In this document: positions 37,852 through 47,246 of the stretch, one piece after another
Layout of the letters: the number at the start of each line of letters is the position of its first letter
Position numbering within the stretch: position 1 is the first letter of the stretch
DNA from: JAJRXC01 sp047639555
Lineage (GTDB): Bacteria; Actinomycetota; Acidimicrobiia; Acidimicrobiales; Aldehydirespiratoraceae
DNA: 64,000 nt
Reading direction: 5' to 3'
Assembly: GCA_047639555.1 (NCBI GenBank)
Contig: JBLIOE010000021.1
Span: forward strand, 1-64,000
Made by a program: the position numbers and the translations under genes
The notes under the pieces: generated by a model
What the model saw: the letters and a program-made list of their open reading frames with translations, nothing else
Databases searched by the model: none
What the model was told of the DNA's origin: nothing

Positions 37852-38560
37852 TGCAATCGACGCCGACATCCGTAGCAAGCTCGCACTCGCGCTCGATGTC
37901 GACGATCTCGTCGCCGCGATCCGTCTTGGTCGCCAGCTGAAGGACCACTTTGGTGTGGCGAAGATCGGCCTGGAGCTCTACAGCGCCGCCGGTCCCGAAG
38001 CCATCGGAGCGATCGCCGATCTCGGGTATCGTGTATTCCTCGATCTCAAGCTCCACGACATCCCGACCACGGTCGGCAAGTCCGCCCGAGTGCTGGGTGC
38101 CCTCGGTGTTGAATACCTCACGATGCACGCCCATGGTGGGGTCGAGATGCTGCGCGCCGGTGTAGATGGTCTGGCCGAAGGGGCCCGCAACGCTGGCCTC
38201 GAACCGCCGACGTCGCTCGCGATCACCGTCCTCACGAGCGACGCCGATGCGCCTGAGCACATCATGCCGAAGCGTGTCGCGGTCGCCGCTGAAGCTGGTT
38301 GTGGTGGCCTCGTCTGTGCGGCGGCCGATCTTCAGCAAGCGCACCACTACGCACCCCGCATGGTTCGTGTCGTGCCCGGTATTCGCCTTCCGGGCGACAC
38401 TGTCGACGATCAGGCTCGGGCCGCGTCGCCGGGCGAGGCAATCGCTGGTGGCGCCGACCTTTTGGTGATCGGACGTTCGGTCACCCGCGCCGCCGACCCC
38501 GTCGCCGCCGCCACTCGGGTCCACGAGATCATCGCTACGAGCACACCCTCCGGCGACTGA
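37844..38560 (+). CDS. pyrF: Orotidine-5'-phosphate decarboxylase
   Basis: A 238-residue TIM-barrel enzyme producing UMP. The catalytic K-x-x-x-x-D-x-x motif is FLDLKLHDIPTTVGKS near residue 65, the ALDVDDLVAAIRLGRQL strand opens the barrel, and RVVPGIRLPGD and GADLLVIGRSVTRAADP form the phosphate-binding end. This is the short type 1 family rather than the longer type 2 seen in mycobacteria. It is the last pyr gene before mihF. Confidence 0.95.
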   Translation: MADAIDADIRSKLALALDVDDLVAAIRLGRQLKDHFGVAKIGLELYSAAGPEAIGAIADLGYRVFLDLKLHDIPTTVGKSARVLGALGVEYLTMHAHGGVEMLRAGVDGLAEGARNAGLEPPTSLAITVLTSDADAPEHIMPKRVAVAAEAGCGGLVCAAADLQQAHHYAPRMVRVVPGIRLPGDTVDDQARAASPGEAIAGGADLLVIGRSVTRAADPVAAATRVHEIIATSTPSGD

Positions 38561-38574
38561 GCATCACGGTCAAC

Positions 38575-38580
38575 TAGAGT
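38575..38580 (+). promoter_or_regulatory. -10 box TAGAGT for mihF
   Basis: TAGAGT, 7 nt before the ATG at 38588; an internal promoter after the pyr genes. Confidence 0.5.
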
Positions 38581-38587
38581 TTCAACC

Positions 38588-38902
38588 ATGTCCAAGCCAC
38601 CCGTCCTGTCCGACGAGGCCCGTACCGCGGCACTGGCCAAGGCGGCCGAGGCTCGTCGGATCCGTGCGGAGCTCAAGCAACGCTTGAAGATGGGCTCTAT
38701 CTCGTTGCGAGAACTGTTGGACCAGGCCGAGAACGATCAGCTCATTGGGAAGACCAAGGTTCTGGCCGTGCTCGAGTCGCTTCCCGGTGTTGGCAAGGTC
38801 AAGGCCCGGCGAACGATGGAAGACATCGGAATCGCTGAGAACCGGCGCATCCGAGGCCTCGGCGACAACCAGCGCAGCGAACTTCTCGCCACTCTCGGCT
38901 GA
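38588..38902 (+). CDS. mihF: Actinobacterial integration host factor (mIHF)
   Basis: A 104-residue basic DNA-binding nucleoid protein restricted to actinobacteria. The helix-two-turns-helix-like core LLDQAENDQLIGKTKVLAVLESLPGVGKVKARRTM is present (in parts: LLDQAENDQLIGKTKV, then LESLPGVGKVKARRTM), and RRIRGLGDNQRSELL closes the protein. It bends DNA and shapes the chromosome. The neighbours pyrF and gmk are the usual ones. A leaderless start is predicted. Confidence 0.95.
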   Translation: MSKPPVLSDEARTAALAKAAEARRIRAELKQRLKMGSISLRELLDQAENDQLIGKTKVLAVLESLPGVGKVKARRTMEDIGIAENRRIRGLGDNQRSELLATLG

Positions 38903-38918
38903 CGTTGCTGTCATCTCC

Positions 38919-39488
38919 GTGTCTGAGCTGCACGACCGCTTGATCGTTGTTGTTTCCGGTCCCGGTGGGGTTGGTAAGGGCACCATCGTTGCGCGCCTTC
39001 TCGACCGCGACCCCCGCCTGTGGTTGAGTCGAAGCTGGACCACCCGGGCCCGGCGTCCTGGCGAGCACATGGAGGCGTATCACTTCACAAATCGCGAACT
39101 CTTCATGGCTCACGTCGACAATGGCGGCTTCCTCGAGTGGGTCGAATTTCTGGACTATCTGCAGGGCACGCCCGTACCCGATCCGCCGCGCGGTCACGAC
39201 GTGGTGTTCGAGATCGACGTCTACGGCGCGGAGCAGATTCAAAAGCATTTCCCCGATGCTTTGCTCATCTTTGTCGATGCGCCCACCCGTGAGCATCAAG
39301 AAGAACGCCTCCGCGGCCGAGGCGATCCCGACGAGAAGGTCGCGGCTCGCCTGGCCAAAGCCGACGAGGAACAACAGGTCGCTCGCTCGCTCGAAAGCCT
39401 CGTTGTGGTCAACGACGACCTCGAGCGCGCGGTTGAAGAAGTAGAAGCGTTGGTCACCGCGCGTCGCGGTGGCGCGGCCGACTGCTAG
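38919..39488 (+). CDS. gmk: Guanylate kinase
   Basis: A 189-residue GMP kinase. Walker A is VVSGPGGVGKGTIVARLL at the N-terminus, GMP-binding residues sit in TTRARRPGE, AYHF and FLEWVEFLDYLQGTP, and EIDVYGAEQI is the conserved core strand. The lid after GTPVPDPPRG is about ten residues shorter than in E. coli. GTG at 38919 is the first in-frame start after mihF (16-nt gap); the longer frame runs through mihF. Its TAG stop is the first half of a predicted -10 box for rpoZ. Confidence 0.92.
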   Translation: MSELHDRLIVVVSGPGGVGKGTIVARLLDRDPRLWLSRSWTTRARRPGEHMEAYHFTNRELFMAHVDNGGFLEWVEFLDYLQGTPVPDPPRGHDVVFEIDVYGAEQIQKHFPDALLIFVDAPTREHQEERLRGRGDPDEKVAARLAKADEEQQVARSLESLVVVNDDLERAVEEVEALVTARRGGAADC

Positions 39489-39491
39489 GAT
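39486..39491 (+). promoter_or_regulatory. Possible -10 box TAGGAT upstream of rpoZ
   Basis: TAGGAT overlaps the gmk stop codon and would give a leader of about 49 nt that includes the rpoZ Shine-Dalgarno GGAGG (39537-39541). Unlike the leaderless genes, rpoZ would be initiated from an SD. Confidence 0.3.
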
Positions 39492-39546
39492 TGACCGCTG
39501 GCTCCACTGTGCTGTGGAGCTTGAATTCACCCTTTCGGAGGCCACC

Positions 39547-39876
39547 ATGGCGCACGATTACGACACGATGATGAACCCGGCGATCGAGAACCTTCTCGAG
39601 GAGACCGGTAGCAAGTTCAGCCTCGTCACGCTTTCGGCCATGCGAAGCCGCGAAATCACGAACTATGTCGGCCATCTCGGCCAGGGCATTGGCTCGTCGA
39701 TCCCGCCGCAGGTCACCTCCACAGCCAGCAAGCCGCTGTCGATCGCGTTCGAAGAGATCGCCGCTGAAAAGATCGAAGCGATCGCGACTGACCCCGAGGC
39801 CGAAGCTGAGGCCGAAGCAAAAGCCGCCGCCGAAGCAAAAGCCGCGGCCGACCGCGGCGACAACGACAGCGCCTGA
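39547..39876 (+). CDS. rpoZ: RNA polymerase omega subunit
   Basis: A 109-residue omega subunit. The N-terminal MMNPAIENLLEETGSKFSLVTLSAMRSREITNYV corresponds to the conserved omega core (key parts IENLLE, SKFSLV, RSREI), and KPLSIAFEEIAAEKI is the second conserved helix. The C-terminus is a low-complexity Glu/Ala/Lys repeat (AEAEAEAKAAAEAKAAAD). The ATG at 39547 has GGAGG 5 nt upstream. The position between gmk and coaBC is standard. Confidence 0.94.
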   Translation: MAHDYDTMMNPAIENLLEETGSKFSLVTLSAMRSREITNYVGHLGQGIGSSIPPQVTSTASKPLSIAFEEIAAEKIEAIATDPEAEAEAEAKAAAEAKAAADRGDNDSA

Positions 39877-39886
39877 AACAACCGAA

Positions 39887-41103
39887 ATGGGCACGCTTTC
39901 CGGTCGCCGTATTGTTCTCGGCGTCACCGGTGGGATCGCGGCCTACAAGGCTGTTGAAGTATGTCGGCGTCTCGTCGATGCGGGAGCACACGTATCACCG
40001 ATCCTCACCGACGGCGCGCTCGAGATGGTCGGCGCCACTACCTTCTCGGCATTGGGAAGCGAACCGGCCCGTACTTCACTTTTCCACGATCCGAACACTC
40101 CAATTCCGCACACGGTGCTCGGTCAGAACGCCGACCTCATCCTGATCTGCCCGGCCACCGCACGAATCATTTCCGACATTCGTACGGGTCGAAGCGCCGA
40201 TCTCTTGATGGCCACGATCTTGGCCACGCGTGCCCCGGTCATGATCTGTCCGGCAATGCACACGGAGATGTGGGAGCAGGCGTCGGTCCAGGAGAACCTT
40301 GAGGTGCTGGCATCGCGCGGTGTCCTGATTGTTCCGCCCGAGAGTGGTCGTCTCGCGGGCGGCGACATCGGCCATGGTCGCCTCGCCGCGCCGGAAACCA
40401 TCGTCGCGGCCGCCGAGCGGGCCCTGATCCCCGGCGACCTTGTTTCTCGCCGGGTCCTTGTCACCGCCGGCGGCACCCGCGAACCCATCGACGCTGTTCG
40501 ATATGTCGGCAACCGTTCATCGGGCAAACAAGGCCATGCCGTTGCGGCCGAGGCTGCCGCCCGTGGCGCCGACGTTGTGCTCATCACCACGAAGTCGGGC
40601 AGCGCCCCGCACGGTGTGCGCGTTATTGCGGTCGAGACGGCCGCTGAGATGGCTGCCGCGTGCGAGATTGAAGCCGCCGATGCCGAAATCGTTGTTATGG
40701 CCGCGGCCGTCGCCGATTTCCGGCCCGCCGAGGCAGCCGAGAACAAGCTCAAGAAAGACGCGGGCACCCCGGAAGTCGCCCTGGTCCCCACCGTCGACAT
40801 TCTCGCCAGGCTTGGTGAACGCAAGCCGCGCGGCCAAGTTTTGGTCGGATTCGCCGCCGAAACCGACGATCTGCTCGTCAATGCTGAGTCCAAATTGCGC
40901 CGCAAGAACCTCGACATGATCGTCGCGAATGATGTCTCCAAGCCCGGCGTGGGCTTCGAGCACGAGACGAATGAGGTCATTGTGCTCATGGCGGATGGAA
41001 CGCGGCATGATGTACCACTATCTGACAAGCGCGACATCGCGCGCGTCGTACTTGATGCGGCACGCGCCCGTCTCGAATCTGACCCCACAAATCAGGAGCA
41101 AGA

Positions 41104-41107
<4 letters not shown>
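39887..41107 (+). CDS. coaBC: Bifunctional phosphopantothenoylcysteine decarboxylase/synthetase
   Basis: A 406-residue two-domain enzyme of coenzyme A synthesis. The CoaC flavoprotein half has VTGGIAAYKAVEVCRRL, the active-site His in PIPHTVLGQNADLILICPATA, and CPAMHTEMW, where many bacteria have PAMN. The CoaB half starts near residue 185 with LVTAGGTREPIDAVRYVGNRSSGKQG and includes AAAVADFRPAE and KLKKD. ATG at 39887 follows rpoZ by 10 nt; the longer upstream frame overlaps rpoZ. It overlaps metK by 4 nt (GTGA). Confidence 0.95.
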
Positions 41108-42302
<1,195 letters not shown>

Positions 42303-42306
<4 letters not shown>

Positions 42307-44135
42307 CCCTTCCTGACCCCGACCCGGCGGCCCGCGGGCTGTTCGAACTCGATGAGTTCGATCCACCCGAGACCGAGTCGACCGATGTTGAACCTGCGAC
42401 GACCCGCCCTGAGGGGCGGGTCGTCCGCGTTCTTCCCGATGTCCCCGCGATTGCTCGCGAGTTTGACTATGTGATTCCCGCCGCCTGGGAGAAAGACGGC
42501 CGATCCGAACGTGTGGCTATCGGCTCGATGGTCCGAATCGACCTCGCGAATCGGCGCGTCGCAGGGTGGGTCACCGCGCTTGATGTGGAGCCCACACCGG
42601 GGGTGAGGATCAGCCCGCTGCAGAAGCTCAGCGGCGTCGGGCCGAGCGCGGAGATGCTTGATCTCACGGTGTGGGGTGCCTGGCGTTGGGCGGGCCGTCG
42701 AGTGGCGCTCCTCCGGGCGGCGTCGCCGTCGCGGATGATTGCGGGAATTCCCGGACGAACATCGCGAGATCCGGTGCCCGCGGGCCCCGCTGACGTCTTC
42801 GACAATGCCTTCGAACACGCCGTGGCCGTCGTCCGCACCCCACCGGCCGACGATGGCGTCTCGCTCGCTCTGGCGGCCTGCCGACGGGGTGACAGCCTCA
42901 TCATCGTGGCCGATATGTCTCGGGCCCGCCGTTTGGCCATCGCGCTGCGTCGAGCCGGTGTCACGGTTGCGCTCGGCGTCGACGACTGGGGAGTGGCGGC
43001 CGGTGGAGCCACAGTGGTCGGCACCCGCTCGGCGGCCTGGATGCCGATGCCGGAACTTGCGGCCGCTGTGGTCTTCGACGAACACGACGAATCGTTGCAA
43101 GAGGAGCGAATGCCTACATGGCACGCCCGGGAGGTGGTGCTCGAACGGGCGCGCCTTCGTGGAGTGCCCGCGGTGTTGTCCTCACCCACGCCGTCGCTTG
43201 AGGCGTTGCGAGCGGGCACCTTGCTGCGCCCGAACCGCACGGCCGAACGAGAAGGCTGGCCGATCGTCGACGTGCTCGACCGCCGAGACGACGATCCGGT
43301 GAAGGCAGGGCCGTTCGCCGAACGCTTAGGCCGACATTTGGATTCCGGCCGCGTGATCTGTGTGCTCAACCGGAAAGGCCGCTCCCGCCTGCTGGCCTGC
43401 GCCACCTGCGGCGAGCTGGTGCGCTCCGAAGATGGCACCAGCGCAATGATCCAGATCGACGAACGGCTTCAAACAAGCGACGGCCGCGAGTCCCGGCCGG
43501 CTGTCTGTGCCCATTGCGGTTCCGTATCGCTGAAAAACCTTCGGGCCGGTGTCACCCGAGCCCGAGAAGAGTTGGAAGCCTTCGTGGGCGAACCCGTCGA
43601 CGAAATCACCGCGGCCGACGACGACACGCCGACGACTCGCGTCGTGATTGGTACCGAGGCCGTCCTGTATCGAGTTGATTCGGCCGACGTCGTCGTCTTC
43701 CTTGATCTCGACCAGGAGCTCCTCGCGCCCCGGCAACGGGCGGCCGAGCAAGCCTTCGCGCTTGTCTCGCGGGCGGCGCGACTGCTCGGTGGCCGAGCAT
43801 CAGGTGGCCGACTAATTCTGCAGACGCGACAGCCCGACCACGAAGTTGTCCAAGCAGCTGTGCGTAGCGACCCGGCCATCGTTGCCGTCGCCGAACGCGA
43901 CCGTCGGAAGGCGCTCGGCACGCCGCCCTATGGGGCCCAGGTGCTCGTCACGGGCGCCGGTGCCCCCGAGTTCATCGAGGCGTTCGGCTCACCCGAGGGA
44001 GTGCGGGTGCGAGGTCCGCTTGACGAACAATGGTTACTGCGGGCCGATCATCACGAGCCGATCCTTGAAGCGCTCGCCGCAACACCACGACCAGCGGCCC
44101 GCCTGCGGGTTGAGGTCGACCCCCTGCGAGTATGA
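42303..44135 (+). CDS. priA: PriA-like primosomal protein N', degenerate helicase, possible CUG start
   Basis: A 610-residue protein if read from CTG 42303, which overlaps the metK TGA as CTGA, in the same geometry as the ATGA/GTGA junctions around it. No in-frame ATG, GTG or TTG exists before GTG 42471, yet the codons between encode family sequence (VVRVLPDVPAIAREFDYVIP), so a start at 42471 would cut off the PriA N-terminal strand. No Walker A loop is visible, the DEAH-like box reads VVFDEHDES, and only two CxxC pairs remain (CATCGE, CAHCGS). Loss of helicase motifs is known in actinobacterial PriA. It likely acts in replication restart without ATP-driven unwinding. Confidence 0.82.
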
Positions 44136-44139
44136 CCCC

Positions 44140-44679
44140 ATGCGAAGTCGCTGGATCACCCCGCTCCTGATCGTGCTCGCCGCGGTTGGCTTGTTCTTGG
44201 TGTTCACGTCCGATGACGGTGATGCGCCGCCCGCTCTCGACGCAATCACGACCGCGGAGGGGCTCGACACGCAGATTCCCGCCGGCTGGGTGCAACGAGG
44301 CGACTTCGAGTTCGAATTTGCTCCCGCCGGCGACGAGCAGGTCTTCGATCAGTGGACCGTGGCGCGCGGCTGCCCGCTCGACGGATGTGCCGCGCTTTCT
44401 CTCGAGGAATGGCTCGACATGGCCGAATCGCTCCCGACCTTTGTGTCGGTGCGGGCCGCGGAAGCCGACTCGATCTTCAACGTCGCGCTTCGTTGGTTTG
44501 ACGATGCCCTCGTGATGACCGGGCAAACCACCGCCGCCGGTGATCTCGTGTTCGCCGCCCACTTTGGTGAGGGCGCCACGTCTTACGTCGCCTGCTCCGC
44601 TCGGTTGTCGCTGCCGTCCGATGAACGCCTCGTTGAGTCACTCATCGAGGTCTGTCGAGCCACAGCTCCGCTCGACTAG
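44140..44679 (+). CDS. Hypothetical membrane-anchored or secreted protein
   Basis: A 179-residue protein with an N-terminal membrane segment (about 6-22, TPLLIVLAAVGLFLVF) after MRSRW, then an extracytoplasmic domain of about 150 residues rich in acidic residues, with cysteines in ARGCPLDGCAAL and two later cysteines (SYVACSAR, EVCRAT) that could form disulfides. I do not recognise the family. It begins 4 nt after priA and is convergent with the trmH-like gene, the last 4 nt of the two coding regions overlapping. Start chosen as the only ATG before the membrane segment. Confidence 0.65.
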   Translation: MRSRWITPLLIVLAAVGLFLVFTSDDGDAPPALDAITTAEGLDTQIPAGWVQRGDFEFEFAPAGDEQVFDQWTVARGCPLDGCAALSLEEWLDMAESLPTFVSVRAAEADSIFNVALRWFDDALVMTGQTTAAGDLVFAAHFGEGATSYVACSARLSLPSDERLVESLIEVCRATAPLD

Positions 44680-45194
44680 GCCCAGCTGCGGCGGCGCGCC
44701 TCATAGATCGCGATGGCGGCTGCGGCAGAAACGTTGAGAGATCCGACCTTGCCGAGTTGCGGGATGAACGCGACTTCGTCACAGGCCGCAAGGCTCACTG
44801 GGGTGACCCCGCGGTCTTCGTGGCCGATCACCAGCGCCACGTCGCCGCTCAGGTTCGCGAGGGGCAGGGGAGTGGCGCTGGACGTGAGCTCAATCGCAAC
44901 CACCCGGTAGCCCTCGGCCTGCGCCGTTTTGATCGCGGTCGGGCCGTCTTCGGTTTCGGTCCATGTGAGATACCGAGCCGTGCCGAGTGCGGTCTTATTG
45001 ACCTTGTCGTGGTCCGGTGCCGTGCCCGCCGCGATCCACACATGATCGACGCGCTCGGCTGCGGCGGTCCGCACAATCGATCCGACATTGAACGGGTTCT
45101 GTACGCCATCGAGGATGAGGGCGAGACGTCCTGTGGTCTTCTTGCGCCATTCACGGTGCAGGCGTTTCATCCCGGTGCCATCGAGTTGTGTCAT
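44676..45194 (-). CDS. SpoU/TrmH-family RNA 2'-O-methyltransferase
   Basis: A 172-residue SPOUT methyltransferase. The three family motifs are visible: motif 1 DGVQNPFNVGSIVRTAAA, motif 2 ALVIGHEDRGV and motif 3 IPQLGKVGSLNVSAAAAIAIYE. No additional RNA-binding domain is present, so it resembles the short TrmH/TrmL-like members that modify tRNA; the exact target is unknown. Its ATG overlaps the stop of the upstream methyltransferase gene (ATGA), so the two form a minus-strand pair. Confidence 0.9.
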   Translation of the reverse strand: MTQLDGTGMKRLHREWRKKTTGRLALILDGVQNPFNVGSIVRTAAAERVDHVWIAAGTAPDHDKVNKTALGTARYLTWTETEDGPTAIKTAQAEGYRVVAIELTSSATPLPLANLSGDVALVIGHEDRGVTPVSLAACDEVAFIPQLGKVGSLNVSAAAAIAIYEARRRSWA

Positions 45195-45805
45195 CAGGAG
45201 TCCTTCCGAGGCTGCACCTCAAGGATGCGGAATCCGGAGCGGCTCACCAACCGCGTAGCGGAAAATCCTTGGCCAGTGAGCCACTTCGCCAGCGAGTCCG
45301 AACCCAGGTGTTTTTGTACGACAAGGTGGGCAACCCCGTCCGGCGTGAGTTGAGGAAGCCAGCGCAGCAGGAGTTCGTGCAGCGCGGCCTTCCCCACCCT
45401 GATCGGAGGGTTTGAGAATATTCGAGTGAAGCGAATGTCGGCGGGGATGTCGTCGGGGGCGGCCACGGTGACGCGATCACTCGCTTCGATGGTCGCGGCG
45501 TTCGTCGTTGTCAGATCGCGGGCGCGACTGTTGACGTCGACCGCCCACACACGCGCATCAGGCGCCCGCAGGGCGGCAACGCAGCTGATTGGCCCCCAAC
45601 CGCAACCGAGGTCGAGCACCACTTCGTTGCGGCCGAGAGGCGGCGCTTCGAGCAAAAGGAACTTCGTGCCGGCATCCAACCGCTCCGAAGAAAAGACCCC
45701 ACGATCAGAAGTCAGGCTGAGCGAAACGTCGGGCAGCGAGACCTCCACCGCCGTCGGCGAAGAGGGGACTGTTGGATCGTCGTCGAAGTAGTGACCGTCG
45801 CTCAC
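45194..45805 (-). CDS. RsmC/RlmG-type class I SAM-dependent methyltransferase
   Basis: A 203-residue protein with a compact MTS domain: SAM-binding LDLGCGWGPISCVAAL, acidic strand-2 end VWAVDVNSRA, and the catalytic SNPPIRVGKAALHELLLRWL, where NPP is the base-amino methyltransferase motif of 16S/23S rRNA G-methyltransferases (RsmC, RlmG). It lacks the N-terminal pseudo-domain of E. coli RsmC. The GTG start lies 7 nt from a TACCGT hexamer. It is divergent from def. Confidence 0.88.
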   Translation of the reverse strand: MSDGHYFDDDPTVPSSPTAVEVSLPDVSLSLTSDRGVFSSERLDAGTKFLLLEAPPLGRNEVVLDLGCGWGPISCVAALRAPDARVWAVDVNSRARDLTTTNAATIEASDRVTVAAPDDIPADIRFTRIFSNPPIRVGKAALHELLLRWLPQLTPDGVAHLVVQKHLGSDSLAKWLTGQGFSATRLVSRSGFRILEVQPRKDS

Positions 45806-45812
45806 GGAGGGG

Positions 45813-45818
45813 ACGGTA
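45813..45818 (-). promoter_or_regulatory. -10 box TACCGT, overlapping the def -10 box
   Basis: Minus-strand TACCGT, 7 nt from the GTG at 45805. It shares two base pairs (45817-45818) with the plus-strand TAACCT of def. Confidence 0.55.
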
Positions 45819-45822
45819 ACCT
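45817..45822 (+). promoter_or_regulatory. -10 box TAACCT for def, overlapping the divergent -10 box
   Basis: TAACCT, 6 nt before the ATG at 45829. With the opposing hexamer it forms a 10-bp bidirectional element; the two start codons are only 23 bp apart. Confidence 0.55.
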
Positions 45823-45828
45823 GACTCC

Positions 45829-46368
45829 ATGTCCGGCTACGACATTCGCGTGATTGGTGATCCTGTTCTCCGCCAAACGGCGCGCGAGATCACTGATATT
45901 GATGACGCCCTCGTGCGCCTTGTCGACGACATGCTCGAGACGATGTATGACGCTCCGGGTATTGGTCTGGCGGCGCCGCAGGTTGGTGTGCAGAAGCGTT
46001 TGTTCGTCTGGGACGTCGGGTATGGCCCGGAGGCGATCATTAACCCCGAGATCATCGAGAGTGATGGCGAGTGGTTATTCGAAGAGGGCTGCCTCTCTGT
46101 TCCCGGATTGTCGTGGGAGATCCTGCGTCCAAAGACCATCCACATTGTTGGGCGCGATCTCGACGGAAACGAAGTCTCCTTCGAAGCCGACGAGCTTGAG
46201 TCGCGGCTGTTCCAACACGAGCTCGATCACCTCGAAGGCACGCTGCTGATCGAACGCCTCGACGAAGACACCCGCAAGGCCGCGTTGAAGACAATCCGCG
46301 ACCTGCAAATGGGCCCCGATCCGCGGCCGAAGCCCTCCGGCGGCGGCGGCGGGCTGTTCCTCTCGTGA
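45829..46368 (+). CDS. def: Peptide deformylase
   Basis: A 179-residue metalloenzyme removing formyl groups from nascent N-termini. All three motifs are present: GIGLAAPQVG near residue 43, EEGCLSVPG with the metal Cys, and QHELDHLEG with the two His ligands and catalytic Glu. The C-terminal tail is Gly/Pro-rich (PRPKPSGGGGGLFLS). It overlaps fmt by 4 nt (GTGA), pairing formylation and deformylation enzymes. Confidence 0.96.
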   Translation: MSGYDIRVIGDPVLRQTAREITDIDDALVRLVDDMLETMYDAPGIGLAAPQVGVQKRLFVWDVGYGPEAIINPEIIESDGEWLFEEGCLSVPGLSWEILRPKTIHIVGRDLDGNEVSFEADELESRLFQHELDHLEGTLLIERLDEDTRKAALKTIRDLQMGPDPRPKPSGGGGGLFLS

Positions 46369-47246
46369 CGATTCCGCCTCCGGCGGAGATCAGCCGAATC
46401 GCCTTTCTCGGCACGCCACAACTCGCGGTTCCTCCGCTCACCGCATTGGTAGGAGCGGGATACGACATCCCGCTCGTTGTGAGTCGCCCCGACACTCGGC
46501 GCGGCCGTGGTGGGGCCCACCAGCCCTCACCGGTGAAGGCCGCGGCTGAGGCACTTGGCCTCCGGGTCACTGACGACCTCGCTGAGTTGAATGACGTTGT
46601 GGTTGATCTCGGAGTAGTCGTGGCCTACGGCCGGATCATCCCGGCGTCGATGCTGACGACCCTCGCCATGGTCAACATCCACTTCTCACTCCTGCCTCGT
46701 TGGCGGGGCGCCGCCCCCGTCGAGCGAGCGATTCTCGCAGGCGACGCGGAAACCGGCGTCTGCCTCATGGCGCTCGAAGAAGGACTCGACACCGGCGCGA
46801 TCTATCGCTGTGATGCGGTAGCGATCGACCCCAACGAAACTCTCGATGAACTCCGCGACCGGCTTGTGGAGATCGGCGTGCAGCAACTCGTAGATGCCCT
46901 TGCCAACGGATTGGGCAATCCCGTCCCACAAGAGGGCGAACCCGTTCATGCCGCGAAGATCACCGCTGAGGAGAGACGTATCGACTGGACCGAACCAGCC
47001 ATCGACATCCACCGACGAGTGCGGGTCGGCGGTGCGTGGACAACATTTCGCGAGAAGCGTTTCAAGATCCACCAAACCGTGATCACCGAAGGGTCGAGTG
47101 CCCCCGGGCAGATCGACGGACTGCGGATCGGCACCGGCCAGGGCGCGGTCGAAGTTGTCTCGGTGCAGCCGGAGGGCAAGGCCCGACAGATCGCCGGCGA
47201 TTGGCGAAATGGCGCGCGGCCGCAAACCAGCGAGAGGTTCGTCTGA
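46365..47246 (+). CDS. fmt: Methionyl-tRNA formyltransferase
   Basis: A 293-residue enzyme formylating initiator Met-tRNA. The catalytic domain has IAFLGTPQLAVPPLTAL, VVAYGRIIPASML, and the active-site segment NIHFSLLPRWRGAAPVERAI with N-x-H-x-S; the C-terminal OB domain (about 200-293) binds tRNA. The stop shares a base with the rsmB ATG (TGATG). Confidence 0.96.
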   Translation: MTIPPPAEISRIAFLGTPQLAVPPLTALVGAGYDIPLVVSRPDTRRGRGGAHQPSPVKAAAEALGLRVTDDLAELNDVVVDLGVVVAYGRIIPASMLTTLAMVNIHFSLLPRWRGAAPVERAILAGDAETGVCLMALEEGLDTGAIYRCDAVAIDPNETLDELRDRLVEIGVQQLVDALANGLGNPVPQEGEPVHAAKITAEERRIDWTEPAIDIHRRVRVGGAWTTFREKRFKIHQTVITEGSSAPGQIDGLRIGTGQGAVEVVSVQPEGKARQIAGDWRNGARPQTSERFV

